Source: Brevibacillus massiliensis | Lineage (GTDB): Bacteria > Bacillota > Bacilli > Brevibacillales > Brevibacillaceae | DNA length: 64,000 nucleotides | NCBI RefSeq assembly: GCF_000311785.1 | Contig: NZ_HE978543.1 | Location: forward strand, 1-64,000 | Direction of reading: 5' to 3' | In this document: in pieces, positions 52,640 through 60,586 of the stretch | Numbering within the stretch: position 1 is the first letter of the stretch | Layout: each line of letters opens with the position of its first letter | Position numbers and translations under genes: made by a program | The notes under the pieces: model-generated | What the model was told of the DNA's origin: nothing | The model's database searches: none | What the model saw: the letters and a program-made list of their open reading frames with translations, nothing else

Positions 52640-54580
52640 TTAACTTCTTGGTGCTTGAAGGGGAGAACCTTCTCGATGTGCATGATAAATAATATTACCT
52701 GAATCCCGGCAGCTGTATCCACCCAAAGATTCTACCTGCTCTCGGAATCGCGGAGAGCGGATCAGCTCAAGCAGGGTCTGGCCTTGCTCGCTCTGATAAA
52801 ACTTCCGGCTCATCAAGAGGTCATAGCGCTCTTCCGCGACCGGGATAAAATCGAGGTTCATGGCGGCGGCGGCCGAAGAGATGCCAAGCCCGGCATCAGC
52901 CGTACCGCCTGCGACTGCCGCAGCCACGCTCAGGTGGGAGACGGCCTCGCGCGAATACCCGTAAATCTGCTCGCGGCTGATGCCCTCCTGTTTCAACAGG
53001 TAGTCAAACAACAGCCTGGTTCCCGCTCCGCGCTGCCTGTTCATGTAGGTCAATCGCTTGTGGGCGATGTCGGCGGCCGACTGCAGCTGGTGGGGATTGC
53101 CCTTCTGGACGATCCACCCCTGCTGGCGGTAAACAAGCTGCAAGAGAACGACGTCCTGCCCCGGCAAATACTTCTCGATGAATGGCACGTTATAGGTCCC
53201 GCTCGCCTCGTCAAACAGGTGTACGCCCGCGACATGGGCTTCTCCCTTTTGGATCGCCAAAATTCCTCCCATACTCCCTATATGTGAGGAGATGAGGAAC
53301 TGTTCCGGGTGAATCTCCCGCAGCAGAGAATGCAGGATATCGATCGACAGATCGTGGCTGCCGGAAGCGACAATCGTCTGGCGGATGTGCTCGATTGGCC
53401 GGTACAATTCGATCTCTGCCTCTTCCCCATGCTCGTACCCCAGGTGACCGGCTGGAATGCGGAGCAGTCCATCGGCCCGCACCATCGACATGGTCACGCC
53501 TGCCGCTCGCGTCAAGGGATTGGCGATATACTGGCCGTCGATGCAGCCGATATTCATCCGCACGAAGTCCTCCGCCCCCATGACCGAGACGACCCGACGG
53601 CCCATTTTCGCTGTGATTTTGGGCCGCTGCAATTCGATCTGGCCCAGGTACTGGTGGACGAGCGGGCGGACGAACCACTCCAGCGCCAGATAGGCGGAGA
53701 CCGGGTACCCTGGGAGGCCGATGACCGGCTTGTCCTCGACCAGTCCGATGACGACGGGTTTGCCCGGTCTGGTTGCCACGCCGTGTGTCAGCACCTCTCC
53801 GAGTTCATCGATGACATGAACGGTATAATCCTCGGTGCCGGCTGACGATCCCGCATTCAGGAGAACGATGTCCGCTTCCCGAACGGCCTGCTGCAGCGCT
53901 TCCCTGATCAGGTTGTAGTCGTCTTTGACGATCCCCAGATGCAGCGCCTCTGCTCCCCACTCCTGGAGAAAGGCGGAAAAAACCGTTCCGTTAAACTCGA
54001 TAATCTCCCCTTCCGCCACTTCTTCCGCCGGCGGGATCAACTCCGTGCCGGTGGGAATAATCGCCACCTTGGGCTTGCGCAAGACCGGGACCTGCAGAAT
54101 TCCTCCCGCCAAGAGTGCTCCCAGATCGACCGCTCGGAGTTTGTGCCGGGCGGGAACGATCATGTCTCCGACCACGACGTCTTCGCCGATCGGCCGGATG
54201 TGCTGCCAGGGGGCGACTGCTTCCATGATTTCGACCGTCTGTTCATCGATTTGGTGAATGTGCTCGATCATGATCACTGCGTCGAACCCGCTCGGTATGG
54301 GGTCGCCGGTATCGACGACGACGTAATCCTCTCCCAACTTCAGCCGAACCGGACGCAGTTCGTCCGCTCCGTACGTTTTCTCTGCTCTGACCGCGATCCC
54401 ATCCATCGCCGAAGCGTTGTAATTCGGCATCGATACTTTGGCCAAGACGGCCTCTGCGGTTACCCGGCCGAGTGCGGCTCCTGTCGGGATCAACTCTGTT
54501 TCAGCCGTAAACAGAACCCTTTGCAGAAGGTTGTGCTGGGCTTCCTGCAGCGGTGTATCTTCCAAGTAGATTTTGCGCAT
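52640..54580 (-). CDS. MoeA-type molybdopterin molybdenumtransferase fused to a periplasmic-binding-like domain
   Basis: A 646-residue two-part protein. Residues 1 to about 405 are MoeA: SMPNYNASAMDGIAVRA, the DTGDPIP and GEDVVVGDMIVPA regions, NAGSSAGTEDYT and LPGYPVSAYLALE. Residues about 425-646 form a substrate-binding-protein-like domain (SGSHDLSIDILHSLL, then GVHLFDEASGTYNVPFIEKYLPG, QRGAGTRLLFDYLL, AAAVAGGTADAGLG) of the PBP_like type seen in ModE/MoeA-related proteins. MoeA inserts the metal into molybdopterin; the extra domain may bind the oxyanion or an intermediate. The start ATG 54580 has GGGAGG six bases upstream. It follows the stand-alone moeA gene. Confidence 0.92.
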   Translation of the reverse strand: MRKIYLEDTPLQEAQHNLLQRVLFTAETELIPTGAALGRVTAEAVLAKVSMPNYNASAMDGIAVRAEKTYGADELRPVRLKLGEDYVVVDTGDPIPSGFDAVIMIEHIHQIDEQTVEIMEAVAPWQHIRPIGEDVVVGDMIVPARHKLRAVDLGALLAGGILQVPVLRKPKVAIIPTGTELIPPAEEVAEGEIIEFNGTVFSAFLQEWGAEALHLGIVKDDYNLIREALQQAVREADIVLLNAGSSAGTEDYTVHVIDELGEVLTHGVATRPGKPVVIGLVEDKPVIGLPGYPVSAYLALEWFVRPLVHQYLGQIELQRPKITAKMGRRVVSVMGAEDFVRMNIGCIDGQYIANPLTRAAGVTMSMVRADGLLRIPAGHLGYEHGEEAEIELYRPIEHIRQTIVASGSHDLSIDILHSLLREIHPEQFLISSHIGSMGGILAIQKGEAHVAGVHLFDEASGTYNVPFIEKYLPGQDVVLLQLVYRQQGWIVQKGNPHQLQSAADIAHKRLTYMNRQRGAGTRLLFDYLLKQEGISREQIYGYSREAVSHLSVAAAVAGGTADAGLGISSAAAAMNLDFIPVAEERYDLLMSRKFYQSEQGQTLLELIRSPRFREQVESLGGYSCRDSGNIIYHAHREGSPLQAPRS

Positions 54581-54625
54581 ATCCATCCTCCCAGTGGGTG
54601 TCTCCCTTGCGACGAACTTCATCAT

Positions 54626-55858
54626 TTATCGGAAAAGCTGCACCTTGACGATCTCGCCTTCCCGTATCCCTTCTTGGTTGGCGGGAATTTCTACCATCCC
54701 GTCGCTGGCCACCAGCGTGGAGATCAATCCCGACTTGCCGAATACGGGCTCCGCCCATAAGCCGTCCGGACGCTGTTCGATTTTGACTCGAATGTAATCC
54801 GAACGCCCGACCGCGGAAGCGACATTGCGGGTTATCCGCGCTTCCAGCCGCAAGTCGGTCTTCACAGTGCGTTCGCCGCTCAATTTTTCCAGAATCGGGA
54901 TGCCAAACAAATGAAAGACGATCAGGGCCGATGCCGGATGTCCGGGAAGCCCCATCACCGGCTTTGCTCCCGCCTTGGCGATGATTGTCGGTTTTCCCGG
55001 CTTGATCGAAACGCCGTGAACCAGCACCCCCGGTTCCCCCAAAGCCTCCAGCACCTGGACGGTAAAGTCGCGCGTTCCCACTGAACTGCCGCCCGACAGC
55101 AGCAAGAAATCTGCCTCCTGGTACAGCTGGCTGGCTTTCTTGTAGAAGGAGTCGTAGTCATCCTTCACCACCCCGCCGTACATGACTTCTGCGCCAAACT
55201 GTCTGGCTGCTGCGGCTATCGTGATGCTGTTGATATCTCTCACTTCGCCCGGGGCCAGCTGCTGCACTTCCGCCGGGACGATCTCATCGCCCGTTGACAA
55301 TACGGCGACAACCGGTTTTCCATACACGCTGATTTCGGTTTTGCCGACCGAAGCCAGGACACCGAGATCTTGCGGACGCAGCCTGTGACCGGCGGCGATC
55401 ACCAGTTCTCCTCGGTTGACGTCATCTCCGGCGCGGATGACATTCTCGCCTGGGGCTATCTGGCGGAACACATTCAACAGCTCGCCTACTTCCTCGACGT
55501 GCTCGATCATCACGACGCTGTCGGCCCCCGGGGGCATCATCCCGCCAGTCGGAATGTACTGGGCGTGTCCCTCATCCAGGTAGAGCTCCGCGGCCTTGCC
55601 CATTTCGATCGTGCCGGTAATCTCCAGAAACGCCGGCAGCGATTCTGTGGCGCCAAATGTATCCGTCGCCCGCACCGCGTAGCCGTCAACGGTAGAGCGT
55701 GAGAACGGCGGCACCTGTTCGGCGGAGATGACGTCTTCAGCCAGCACCATGCCGACCGCGTCTGCTGCGGGAATACGGCATGTCTTGCCGACCGGACCAA
55801 AATGCTCCTCGATAATTGACAATGTCTCCTGTACTGTTTTTACATTGAAGAACTTCAT
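54626..55858 (-). CDS. moeA: Molybdopterin molybdenumtransferase MoeA
   Basis: A 410-residue MoeA. Motifs in order are PPFSRSTVDGYAVRA, GDDVNRGELVIAAGHRLRPQD, STGDEIVP, SGGSSVGTRDFT and GLPGHPASALIVF. It catalyses insertion of molybdate or tungstate into adenylylated molybdopterin. Start ATG 55858 follows GGAGGATCATT. It is the first gene of a minus-strand operon with the MoeA fusion protein and is divergent from the MoaD-like gene. Two MoeA paralogues in one operon match the known pattern in some prokaryotes where separate MoeA proteins serve molybdenum and tungsten. Confidence 0.95.
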   Translation of the reverse strand: MKFFNVKTVQETLSIIEEHFGPVGKTCRIPAADAVGMVLAEDVISAEQVPPFSRSTVDGYAVRATDTFGATESLPAFLEITGTIEMGKAAELYLDEGHAQYIPTGGMMPPGADSVVMIEHVEEVGELLNVFRQIAPGENVIRAGDDVNRGELVIAAGHRLRPQDLGVLASVGKTEISVYGKPVVAVLSTGDEIVPAEVQQLAPGEVRDINSITIAAAARQFGAEVMYGGVVKDDYDSFYKKASQLYQEADFLLLSGGSSVGTRDFTVQVLEALGEPGVLVHGVSIKPGKPTIIAKAGAKPVMGLPGHPASALIVFHLFGIPILEKLSGERTVKTDLRLEARITRNVASAVGRSDYIRVKIEQRPDGLWAEPVFGKSGLISTLVASDGMVEIPANQEGIREGEIVKVQLFR

Positions 55859-55954
55859 AATGATCCTCCAGCATGGCGACTTTGAATATTCGTGCTACAT
55901 GCCCAATTGTCAGGGTAATGGGAATATTGTATTTTATCTCACATGAAATCTTAC

Positions 55955-55960
55955 TATAAT
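55955..55960 (+). promoter_or_regulatory. -10 box of the MoaD-like gene
   Basis: TATAAT, 26 bases upstream of the MoaD-like start and followed by AAAAAGGAGA as ribosome binding site. No good -35 box is seen at 17 bases, so the promoter may need an activator or be weak. Confidence 0.45.
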
Positions 55961-55985
55961 AGAAAGAAAAAAGGAGAACGAATAG

Positions 55986-56267
55986 ATGATGAAGGTGAAA
56001 GTGTTTGCCAACTTTCGCGAAATATGCCAATCAAAGGAAGTAACCGTACCCTATCAGGAAGAAAACAACCGTGTTATCGATATACTGGAATCGCTGATTC
56101 AGATGTTCCCCCCGCTCGAAGACGAGGTCTTCACCCCGGACCGAACCCTGAAGCCGTTCGTTCACGTGTTTATTAACGGGCGCAACATCATCCACGAGGA
56201 CGGGCTTCACACCAGGGTAAAAGCTGACGATCAATTCGCCCTGTTTCCGCCCGTGGCAGGAGGCTGA
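55986..56267 (+). CDS. MoaD/ThiS-like sulfur carrier protein
   Basis: A 93-residue beta-grasp protein that ends in the GG needed for C-terminal adenylation and thiocarboxylation (FPPVAGG). The N terminus MKVKVFANFREIC and FVHVFINGRNI are characteristic of MoaD. MoaD carries sulfur to molybdopterin synthase, and some MoaD-like proteins serve tungsten enzymes. The E1-like activating enzyme would be the MoeB at 62035. It is followed by a small unassigned gene one base later and faces the aldehyde oxidoreductase gene. Confidence 0.88.
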   Translation: MMKVKVFANFREICQSKEVTVPYQEENNRVIDILESLIQMFPPLEDEVFTPDRTLKPFVHVFINGRNIIHEDGLHTRVKADDQFALFPPVAGG

Positions 56268-56268
56268 C

Positions 56269-56541
56269 ATGCACCACAAAAACCTGGAAATTCGCGGCAT
56301 CCCGCTCTCGCAGCTGATCATCTATTTGCGTGAGTTGGGCGGGGAGCAGCTGACCGACCCGTTTCCCGTGTTGATCAAAGGAGATAAGTGGCAGGCCGAG
56401 CTGTTGCGGCAAGAGGAAGCAGCCATCACCTCCCGCTTTCGGGTGAACGCTGTATTCCTTGTGTTCAAGGCACCCTGTGAAGAGGTTCTCGACGATGTTG
56501 TCGCCCGGTTTCGCAAAAAAACCATACGTGTCGGTGGATGA
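56269..56541 (+). CDS. Small protein next to MoaD, function unknown
   Basis: A 90-residue soluble protein (start ATG after GGAGGCTGAC) that begins one base after the MoaD-like stop codon and so is translated with it. I do not recognise it firmly. The sequence EIRGIPLSQLIIYLRELGGE and the later VFKAPCEEVLDDVVARFRKKTIRVGG recall the small alpha/beta domain found beside or fused to MoaD in some archaea and thermophilic bacteria. A role in molybdopterin synthesis, possibly as partner of the MoaD-like protein, is an inference from position. The C terminus ends in GG, which might be chance. Confidence 0.75.
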   Translation: MHHKNLEIRGIPLSQLIIYLRELGGEQLTDPFPVLIKGDKWQAELLRQEEAAITSRFRVNAVFLVFKAPCEEVLDDVVARFRKKTIRVGG

Positions 56542-56554
56542 ACGAAAATGGAAG

Positions 56555-56585
56555 AAAAAGGTGGAGGTTTCGCTCCACCTTTTTC
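56555..56585. terminator. Bidirectional terminator between MoaD operon and aldehyde oxidoreductase
   Basis: A 12-base stem (AAAAAGGTGGAG with CTCCACCTTTTT) around a six-base loop. It has T runs in both directions and separates two convergent operons. Confidence 0.92.
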
Positions 56586-56593
56586 TCGTCCGC

Positions 56594-58402
56594 TCAGACG
56601 ATTTCCAGTTCCTTCAGTTTGCCCTCCGGCACGACTCCGTCTATCCAGCCGCGTACCTGGTAGTACTCGTCGAGCATGATGTCCAGCTGGCTGACATGTC
56701 CGGCACTGTTGCCGGTCCCCGCTTCTTCCGTAAAGCGCTTGGGCAAGAAGTCGTCCTCGCGTTTGTTGAAGCCGGCGAGGTTGTTGTAGTGACGTTCCAG
56801 ATTATAAATTCTTTCGCCAATTTTCAGAACGTCGTCTGCTGTGATCTGCACGCCGGTCATCGCTGAATACTGTTCCGCGTAATTTTCCGCATTCTCGGAG
56901 AACGAGGAGAATTTGCAGATGTCCAGCGAGTCGGAGAAGGCAAACAAGTCTTGGAAGATTTTCAGCAGCTCGCCTTTTCCTTCGGGCTTCAAGCGGTCAG
57001 TCGGCTCCGGTATCCCGGCGATTTCGCTGGCGACCGTGTACCCGCGCAGATGGCAGGCCCCCCGGTTGCTCGTCGCGTAGCCCAATCCGATGCCCTGTAT
57101 GCCGCGGGGGTCGTAAGCCGGAATCGCCTGCCCTTTGACCACCATCGCCAGATCGGCGTTGCCAAACTTCTTGGCTGCTCTCGCCGTGCCTTCCGCCAGT
57201 ACATCTCCAATGCCCCTGCGGAATACCAGCATCTCGGTAAGTTCGATCATGCGGTCGGCATCTCCCCAGGCAAACGGCTCATCGACGAGACCTTGTTCGA
57301 CCGCTTCCATCATGCAAGACAGCGTGTTTCCGAGTTCGATCGTATCGATGCCGTATTCATTGCACATGTTGATCAGATAGGAGATCGCCGCCGCATCGCT
57401 CAGGCCGCAGTTGGCGCCGAGCGCCCAGCCCGACTCGTATTCAAAGCTCTCTACCCGAGTCTTGTACTTGCCATCCTTCACTTCCACTTCTTTCTTGCAA
57501 GCGACCGGGCAGGCGTGGCAGGTATTGTCTGCGACCAGCAGCGTGGCGTTGACGGTTTCCCCGCTGTGCCCTTCGGCCCCTTCCCAGTGGGTATACTTGG
57601 AGTTCATCGTCGGAAGAGCGCCCACTTCGTTGATGATGCTCGTCAGGACGTTCGTCCCGTAGACGGAGAGGCCGCCTTTTTTCGGAGCGGTGAGACCGCC
57701 CTCCATGATCGCCTTCAACGCCTTCTGGTTCGCCGCCTTATACTCGTCATCCCGTACCGGCTGCGGCATATTTCCCTTTTGCGGGCCTTTGATCACAATC
57801 GCCTTCAGGTTTTTAAACCCGGCCACCGCACCTGTGCCGCCGCGGCCGGCCGCGCGATCGTTCTCATTCATGAACCCGGCAAAGCGCACCTGGTTTTCTC
57901 CCGCTTGTCCGATGCACATGACACTCAGGTCTTCCTTGCCGTAACGTTCCTGCATGGCTTTTACCGTCGCCCGGGTGCCTTGTCCCCAGAGATCGGCGGC
58001 ATCGCGCAGCGTTCCCTGCCCGTTTTCGATGTAGAGGTAAACGGGTTTGTCGCTTTTTCCGGAAATCAGGATATTGTCGATCCCGGCCCATTTTAACCGT
58101 GCGGCCGTCCATCCCCCCATGTGCGAGTCGGTCACTGTCCCGGTCAATGGAGATTTGGTCACGACACACAGCCGGCCGCTCATCGTCGACCGCGATCCCG
58201 TCACAGGACCGGTCATGATGCATAAGAGATTTTCCGCTGACAGCGGTTCCACATCCGGGCCGTTGTCAAACACGTACTTGACTCCCAGCCCCCGGCCGCC
58301 GATGTACTTTTTGGCCAGCTCCTCGTCGATCTCCCGATAGTTGACCGTTCCTGTTGATAGATCAACTAAAATTTCCCTGTTTTTAAAGCCGCCTAACTTC
58401 AT
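56594..58402 (-). CDS. aor: Aldehyde:ferredoxin oxidoreductase (tungsten enzyme)
   Basis: A 602-residue AOR-family enzyme. The N-terminal domain has GRGLGVKYVFDNG and the PVTGSRSTMSGRL region, the middle holds the iron-sulfur motif CHACPVACKK (about residues 288-297), and the fourth cluster ligand is probably the Cys in SLDICKFSSF near 520. YDPRGIQGIGLGYATSNRGACH contacts the pterin. Such enzymes oxidise aldehydes to acids, or the reverse, with ferredoxin and a tungsto-bispterin. The start ATG 58402 follows AAGGAGG. Neighbouring MoaD-like, MoeA and TupABC genes fit tungsten supply. The gene is preceded by a structured leader. Confidence 0.94.
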   Translation of the reverse strand: MKLGGFKNREILVDLSTGTVNYREIDEELAKKYIGGRGLGVKYVFDNGPDVEPLSAENLLCIMTGPVTGSRSTMSGRLCVVTKSPLTGTVTDSHMGGWTAARLKWAGIDNILISGKSDKPVYLYIENGQGTLRDAADLWGQGTRATVKAMQERYGKEDLSVMCIGQAGENQVRFAGFMNENDRAAGRGGTGAVAGFKNLKAIVIKGPQKGNMPQPVRDDEYKAANQKALKAIMEGGLTAPKKGGLSVYGTNVLTSIINEVGALPTMNSKYTHWEGAEGHSGETVNATLLVADNTCHACPVACKKEVEVKDGKYKTRVESFEYESGWALGANCGLSDAAAISYLINMCNEYGIDTIELGNTLSCMMEAVEQGLVDEPFAWGDADRMIELTEMLVFRRGIGDVLAEGTARAAKKFGNADLAMVVKGQAIPAYDPRGIQGIGLGYATSNRGACHLRGYTVASEIAGIPEPTDRLKPEGKGELLKIFQDLFAFSDSLDICKFSSFSENAENYAEQYSAMTGVQITADDVLKIGERIYNLERHYNNLAGFNKREDDFLPKRFTEEAGTGNSAGHVSQLDIMLDEYYQVRGWIDGVVPEGKLKELEIV

Positions 58403-58430
58403 CTGTCCGCCTCCTCCTTCAAAAAATGAT

Positions 58431-58535
58431 AAAAAAACCCCGCTGCAGCCATCGCAATGAAATGGCCGGGCCCTCATCGGAAAGCAGTAGTCACCCTGGT
58501 TTCTTCTTTCCGAAAGGCTGATGCTGTCATTACTG
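58431..58535 (-). promoter_or_regulatory. Structured leader with terminator-like hairpin upstream of aldehyde oxidoreductase
   Basis: On the minus strand the leader contains TCGGAAAG (58513-58506) that can pair with CTTTCCGA (58484-58477), and CAGTA (58535-58531) that can pair with TACTG (58489-58485); the two pairings exclude or cross each other. They are followed by a stem CCCG-GCCAT with ATGGC and CGGG (58470-58438) and seven T residues (58437-58431), which is the layout of an intrinsic terminator just before the AAGGAGG of the gene. This arrangement is typical of attenuators and riboswitches. The ligand is unknown. Confidence 0.55.
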
Positions 58536-58572
58536 TTACCTATTCGACTTTTATGAAGCAACTCCTGCTATT

Positions 58573-58609
58573 ATTCTATGCCAAAATGGAAAATTGTCGA
58601 TATTTCGAC
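58573..58609 (-). promoter_or_regulatory. Promoter of aldehyde oxidoreductase with overlapping inverted repeat
   Basis: On the minus strand TCGACA (58600-58595) and TAGAAT (58578-58573) are spaced by 16 bases, a good sigma-A promoter. GTCGA-AATA-TCGAC (58609-58596) is a perfect inverted repeat covering the -35 box, a possible operator for the adjacent DNA-binding protein. Confidence 0.55.
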
Positions 58610-58723
58610 TATTCACCTGATACATACTTTTTAAAAAATGTATTGCCTTTCTTCCTGTGATCAAGTATTTTGTACATATACTAACTCAACCTAACAAAAC
58701 CAAATCAAAACCAATGAAATACG

Positions 58724-59674
58724 ATGAAGGGACTGGGAAGCTTGAAAGAGGAGTACATGACTCCGGAGGAAGCGGCTGCCATCTTGAAATTGTCCAAGTT
58801 CACCGTGTATGAAATGATCAAACGCGGAGATCTCCCCGCCGTCAAGCTCGGCCGGAGCCTGCGCATTTTGCGAAGCGAACTGGACAACCTCGCCCGCGGG
58901 AAGAAATCCCGTGAAGGAGCAAGGGATTTTTCACTTGAAGAGTCCGCCCCTTTTTTGCCGCAGGAGCTGCCGCACCAGATCTACTTCACCGGCAGTCACG
59001 ACCTTGCTGTCGACCTGTTGACCCAGCATCTCAGCACCCGGGGAATTACGCTTTTTCCGGCTTTTTCCGGCAGTTTGAAGGGATTGATCGACCTGTTCAA
59101 CGGGCGGACGGAAATGGCCGGATGTCATCTGCTGGATGTGGAGGAAAAAGAGTACAACCTCCCCTACATCACCCGCCTGCTGCCTGGCGAACAGGTGACG
59201 GTGATCCATTTCGTCTACCGCTGGCAAGGCTTTATCCTCCCCAAGGGGAACCCCCGGATGATTACCAGCTGGTCCGACTTCTTCTCCGGAGAACACCGCA
59301 TCGCCAACCGGCAAAAAGGCTCGGGCACGCGCGTTCTGCTTGATCAGAAAATTCGCGAAATGGGCGTCTCAGCCGCCATCCTGCCCGGCTATGATCACGA
59401 ATGTGTCAATCATTACGCCACGGCAGCGGCTGTACTGAAGGGCGAAGCAGACGTCGCCCTCGGCATTGAAAGCGTCGCCCGCAATCTGGAGCTGGACTTC
59501 TTCCCGATTCATCAGGAACGGTACGACTTGGTGCTGCCCACCGGGCTGGTGCAGCAGGAGCGGTTTCAGATCATGCTGCACACGCTGCGGGACGTTCCGT
59601 TCCGCAAAGCCATCGTTGCGCTCGGCGGCTACGATATCTCACAGATGGGCGAAATCATTGCCACATATACATAA
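58724..59674 (+). CDS. Excisionase-type DNA-binding domain fused to a periplasmic-binding-like domain
   Basis: A 316-residue protein. Residues about 12-60 form a small winged helix of the excisionase/MerR-like type (MTPEEAAAILKLSKFTVYEMIKRGDLPAVKLG). Residues about 85-316 form a binding-protein-like domain (GSHDLAVDLLTQHL, GCHLLDVEEKEYNLPYITRLLPG, NRQKGSGTRVLLDQK, AAAVLKGEADVALGIESVA), homologous to the C-terminal half of the MoeA fusion at 52640. It likely senses molybdate, tungstate or a cofactor form and regulates nearby genes. It is divergent from aldehyde oxidoreductase and precedes the tungstate importer genes. The start could also be TTG 58742 or ATG 58757. Confidence 0.88.
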   Translation: MKGLGSLKEEYMTPEEAAAILKLSKFTVYEMIKRGDLPAVKLGRSLRILRSELDNLARGKKSREGARDFSLEESAPFLPQELPHQIYFTGSHDLAVDLLTQHLSTRGITLFPAFSGSLKGLIDLFNGRTEMAGCHLLDVEEKEYNLPYITRLLPGEQVTVIHFVYRWQGFILPKGNPRMITSWSDFFSGEHRIANRQKGSGTRVLLDQKIREMGVSAAILPGYDHECVNHYATAAAVLKGEADVALGIESVARNLELDFFPIHQERYDLVLPTGLVQQERFQIMLHTLRDVPFRKAIVALGGYDISQMGEIIATYT

Positions 59675-59694
59675 TGGTACAAGGAGGATACCAG

Positions 59695-60576
59695 ATGAAA
59701 CACGTAAGCAGGACAAGCTTCTTTCTGATCTTGGCGGCCATCTTGCTGTTGGCCGGCTGCAGCACGGCCACTCCGGCACCAGCGTCCGCTCCCGCTCCGG
59801 AGACGCCGGCCGCTTCCGAAGCCAAGCCGAGTACGGACAGCCAAAACAAGGAGATCGTTCTCGCGACCACGACCAGCACGCAGGATTCGGGTTTGCTGGA
59901 CGCCATTCTCCCCGCTTTCGAATCAAAGACCGGCATCAAGGTAAAAGTCGTCGCAGTCGGCACCGGACAAGCGATCAAGCTTGGCGAAGACGGCAATGCC
60001 GATGTCTTGCTGGTGCACTCAAGGCCTGCGGAAGATCAGTTTGTCGAACAGGGATTTGGCGTCGACGCCTACGACGTGATGTACAACCAGTTTTACATCG
60101 TCGGACCAGAGAGCGATCCGGCCGGAGTGAAGAACGCCAAAACGGCAGAAGAGGCGCTGCAAAAAATCGCCGAGAAACAGGCAACCTTCATCTCCCGCGG
60201 TGACGACTCCGGTACGGACAAGAAGGAAAAAAGCATCTGGAAAAACGCCGGCATCACCCCTTCCGGCAGCTGGTACCTCTCCTCCGGACAAGGCATGGGA
60301 GACACCCTGCAGATGGCTGATGAAAAGAACGCCTACACGCTGACCGATGAGGCTACTTTCCTCTCCCGGAAGCTGGGCTTGGCCGTGCTGATGCAAGGCG
60401 ACAAGGCGCTGTTGAATCCTTACGGCATCATCAAGGTCAAATCCACCGGCAAACCCGAGCTGGCAGACGAGCTGATCTCGTTTTTCGTCGGTGAAGAGGG
60501 ACAGAAAATGATTGGCGAATTTGGCAAAGACAAGTACGGAAAAGGCTTATTTGTACCTGACGCCAAAAAGCGTTAA
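59695..60576 (+). CDS. tupA: Tungstate ABC transporter substrate-binding lipoprotein
   Basis: A 293-residue lipoprotein with lipobox LLAGC (about residues 17-21) and an Ala/Pro linker, then the TupA core: IVLATTTSTQDSGLLDAILPAFE, with the TTTS oxyanion motif, VVAVGTGQAIKLGEDGNADVLLVHS, and SRGDDSGTDKKE. TupA proteins bind tungstate with very high affinity. The start ATG 59695 follows AAGGAGG by seven bases. It precedes tupB and tupC and matches the presence of a tungsten-dependent enzyme nearby. Confidence 0.93.
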   Translation: MKHVSRTSFFLILAAILLLAGCSTATPAPASAPAPETPAASEAKPSTDSQNKEIVLATTTSTQDSGLLDAILPAFESKTGIKVKVVAVGTGQAIKLGEDGNADVLLVHSRPAEDQFVEQGFGVDAYDVMYNQFYIVGPESDPAGVKNAKTAEEALQKIAEKQATFISRGDDSGTDKKEKSIWKNAGITPSGSWYLSSGQGMGDTLQMADEKNAYTLTDEATFLSRKLGLAVLMQGDKALLNPYGIIKVKSTGKPELADELISFFVGEEGQKMIGEFGKDKYGKGLFVPDAKKR

Positions 60577-60586
60577 GGGGTGAAGC

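Noticed and set aside
58431-58535. A canonical Moco riboswitch in the aldehyde oxidoreductase leader
   Set aside because: The leader is structured and ends in a terminator-like hairpin, but I could not confirm the conserved Moco RNA core by eye, so it is reported only as an attenuator candidate.
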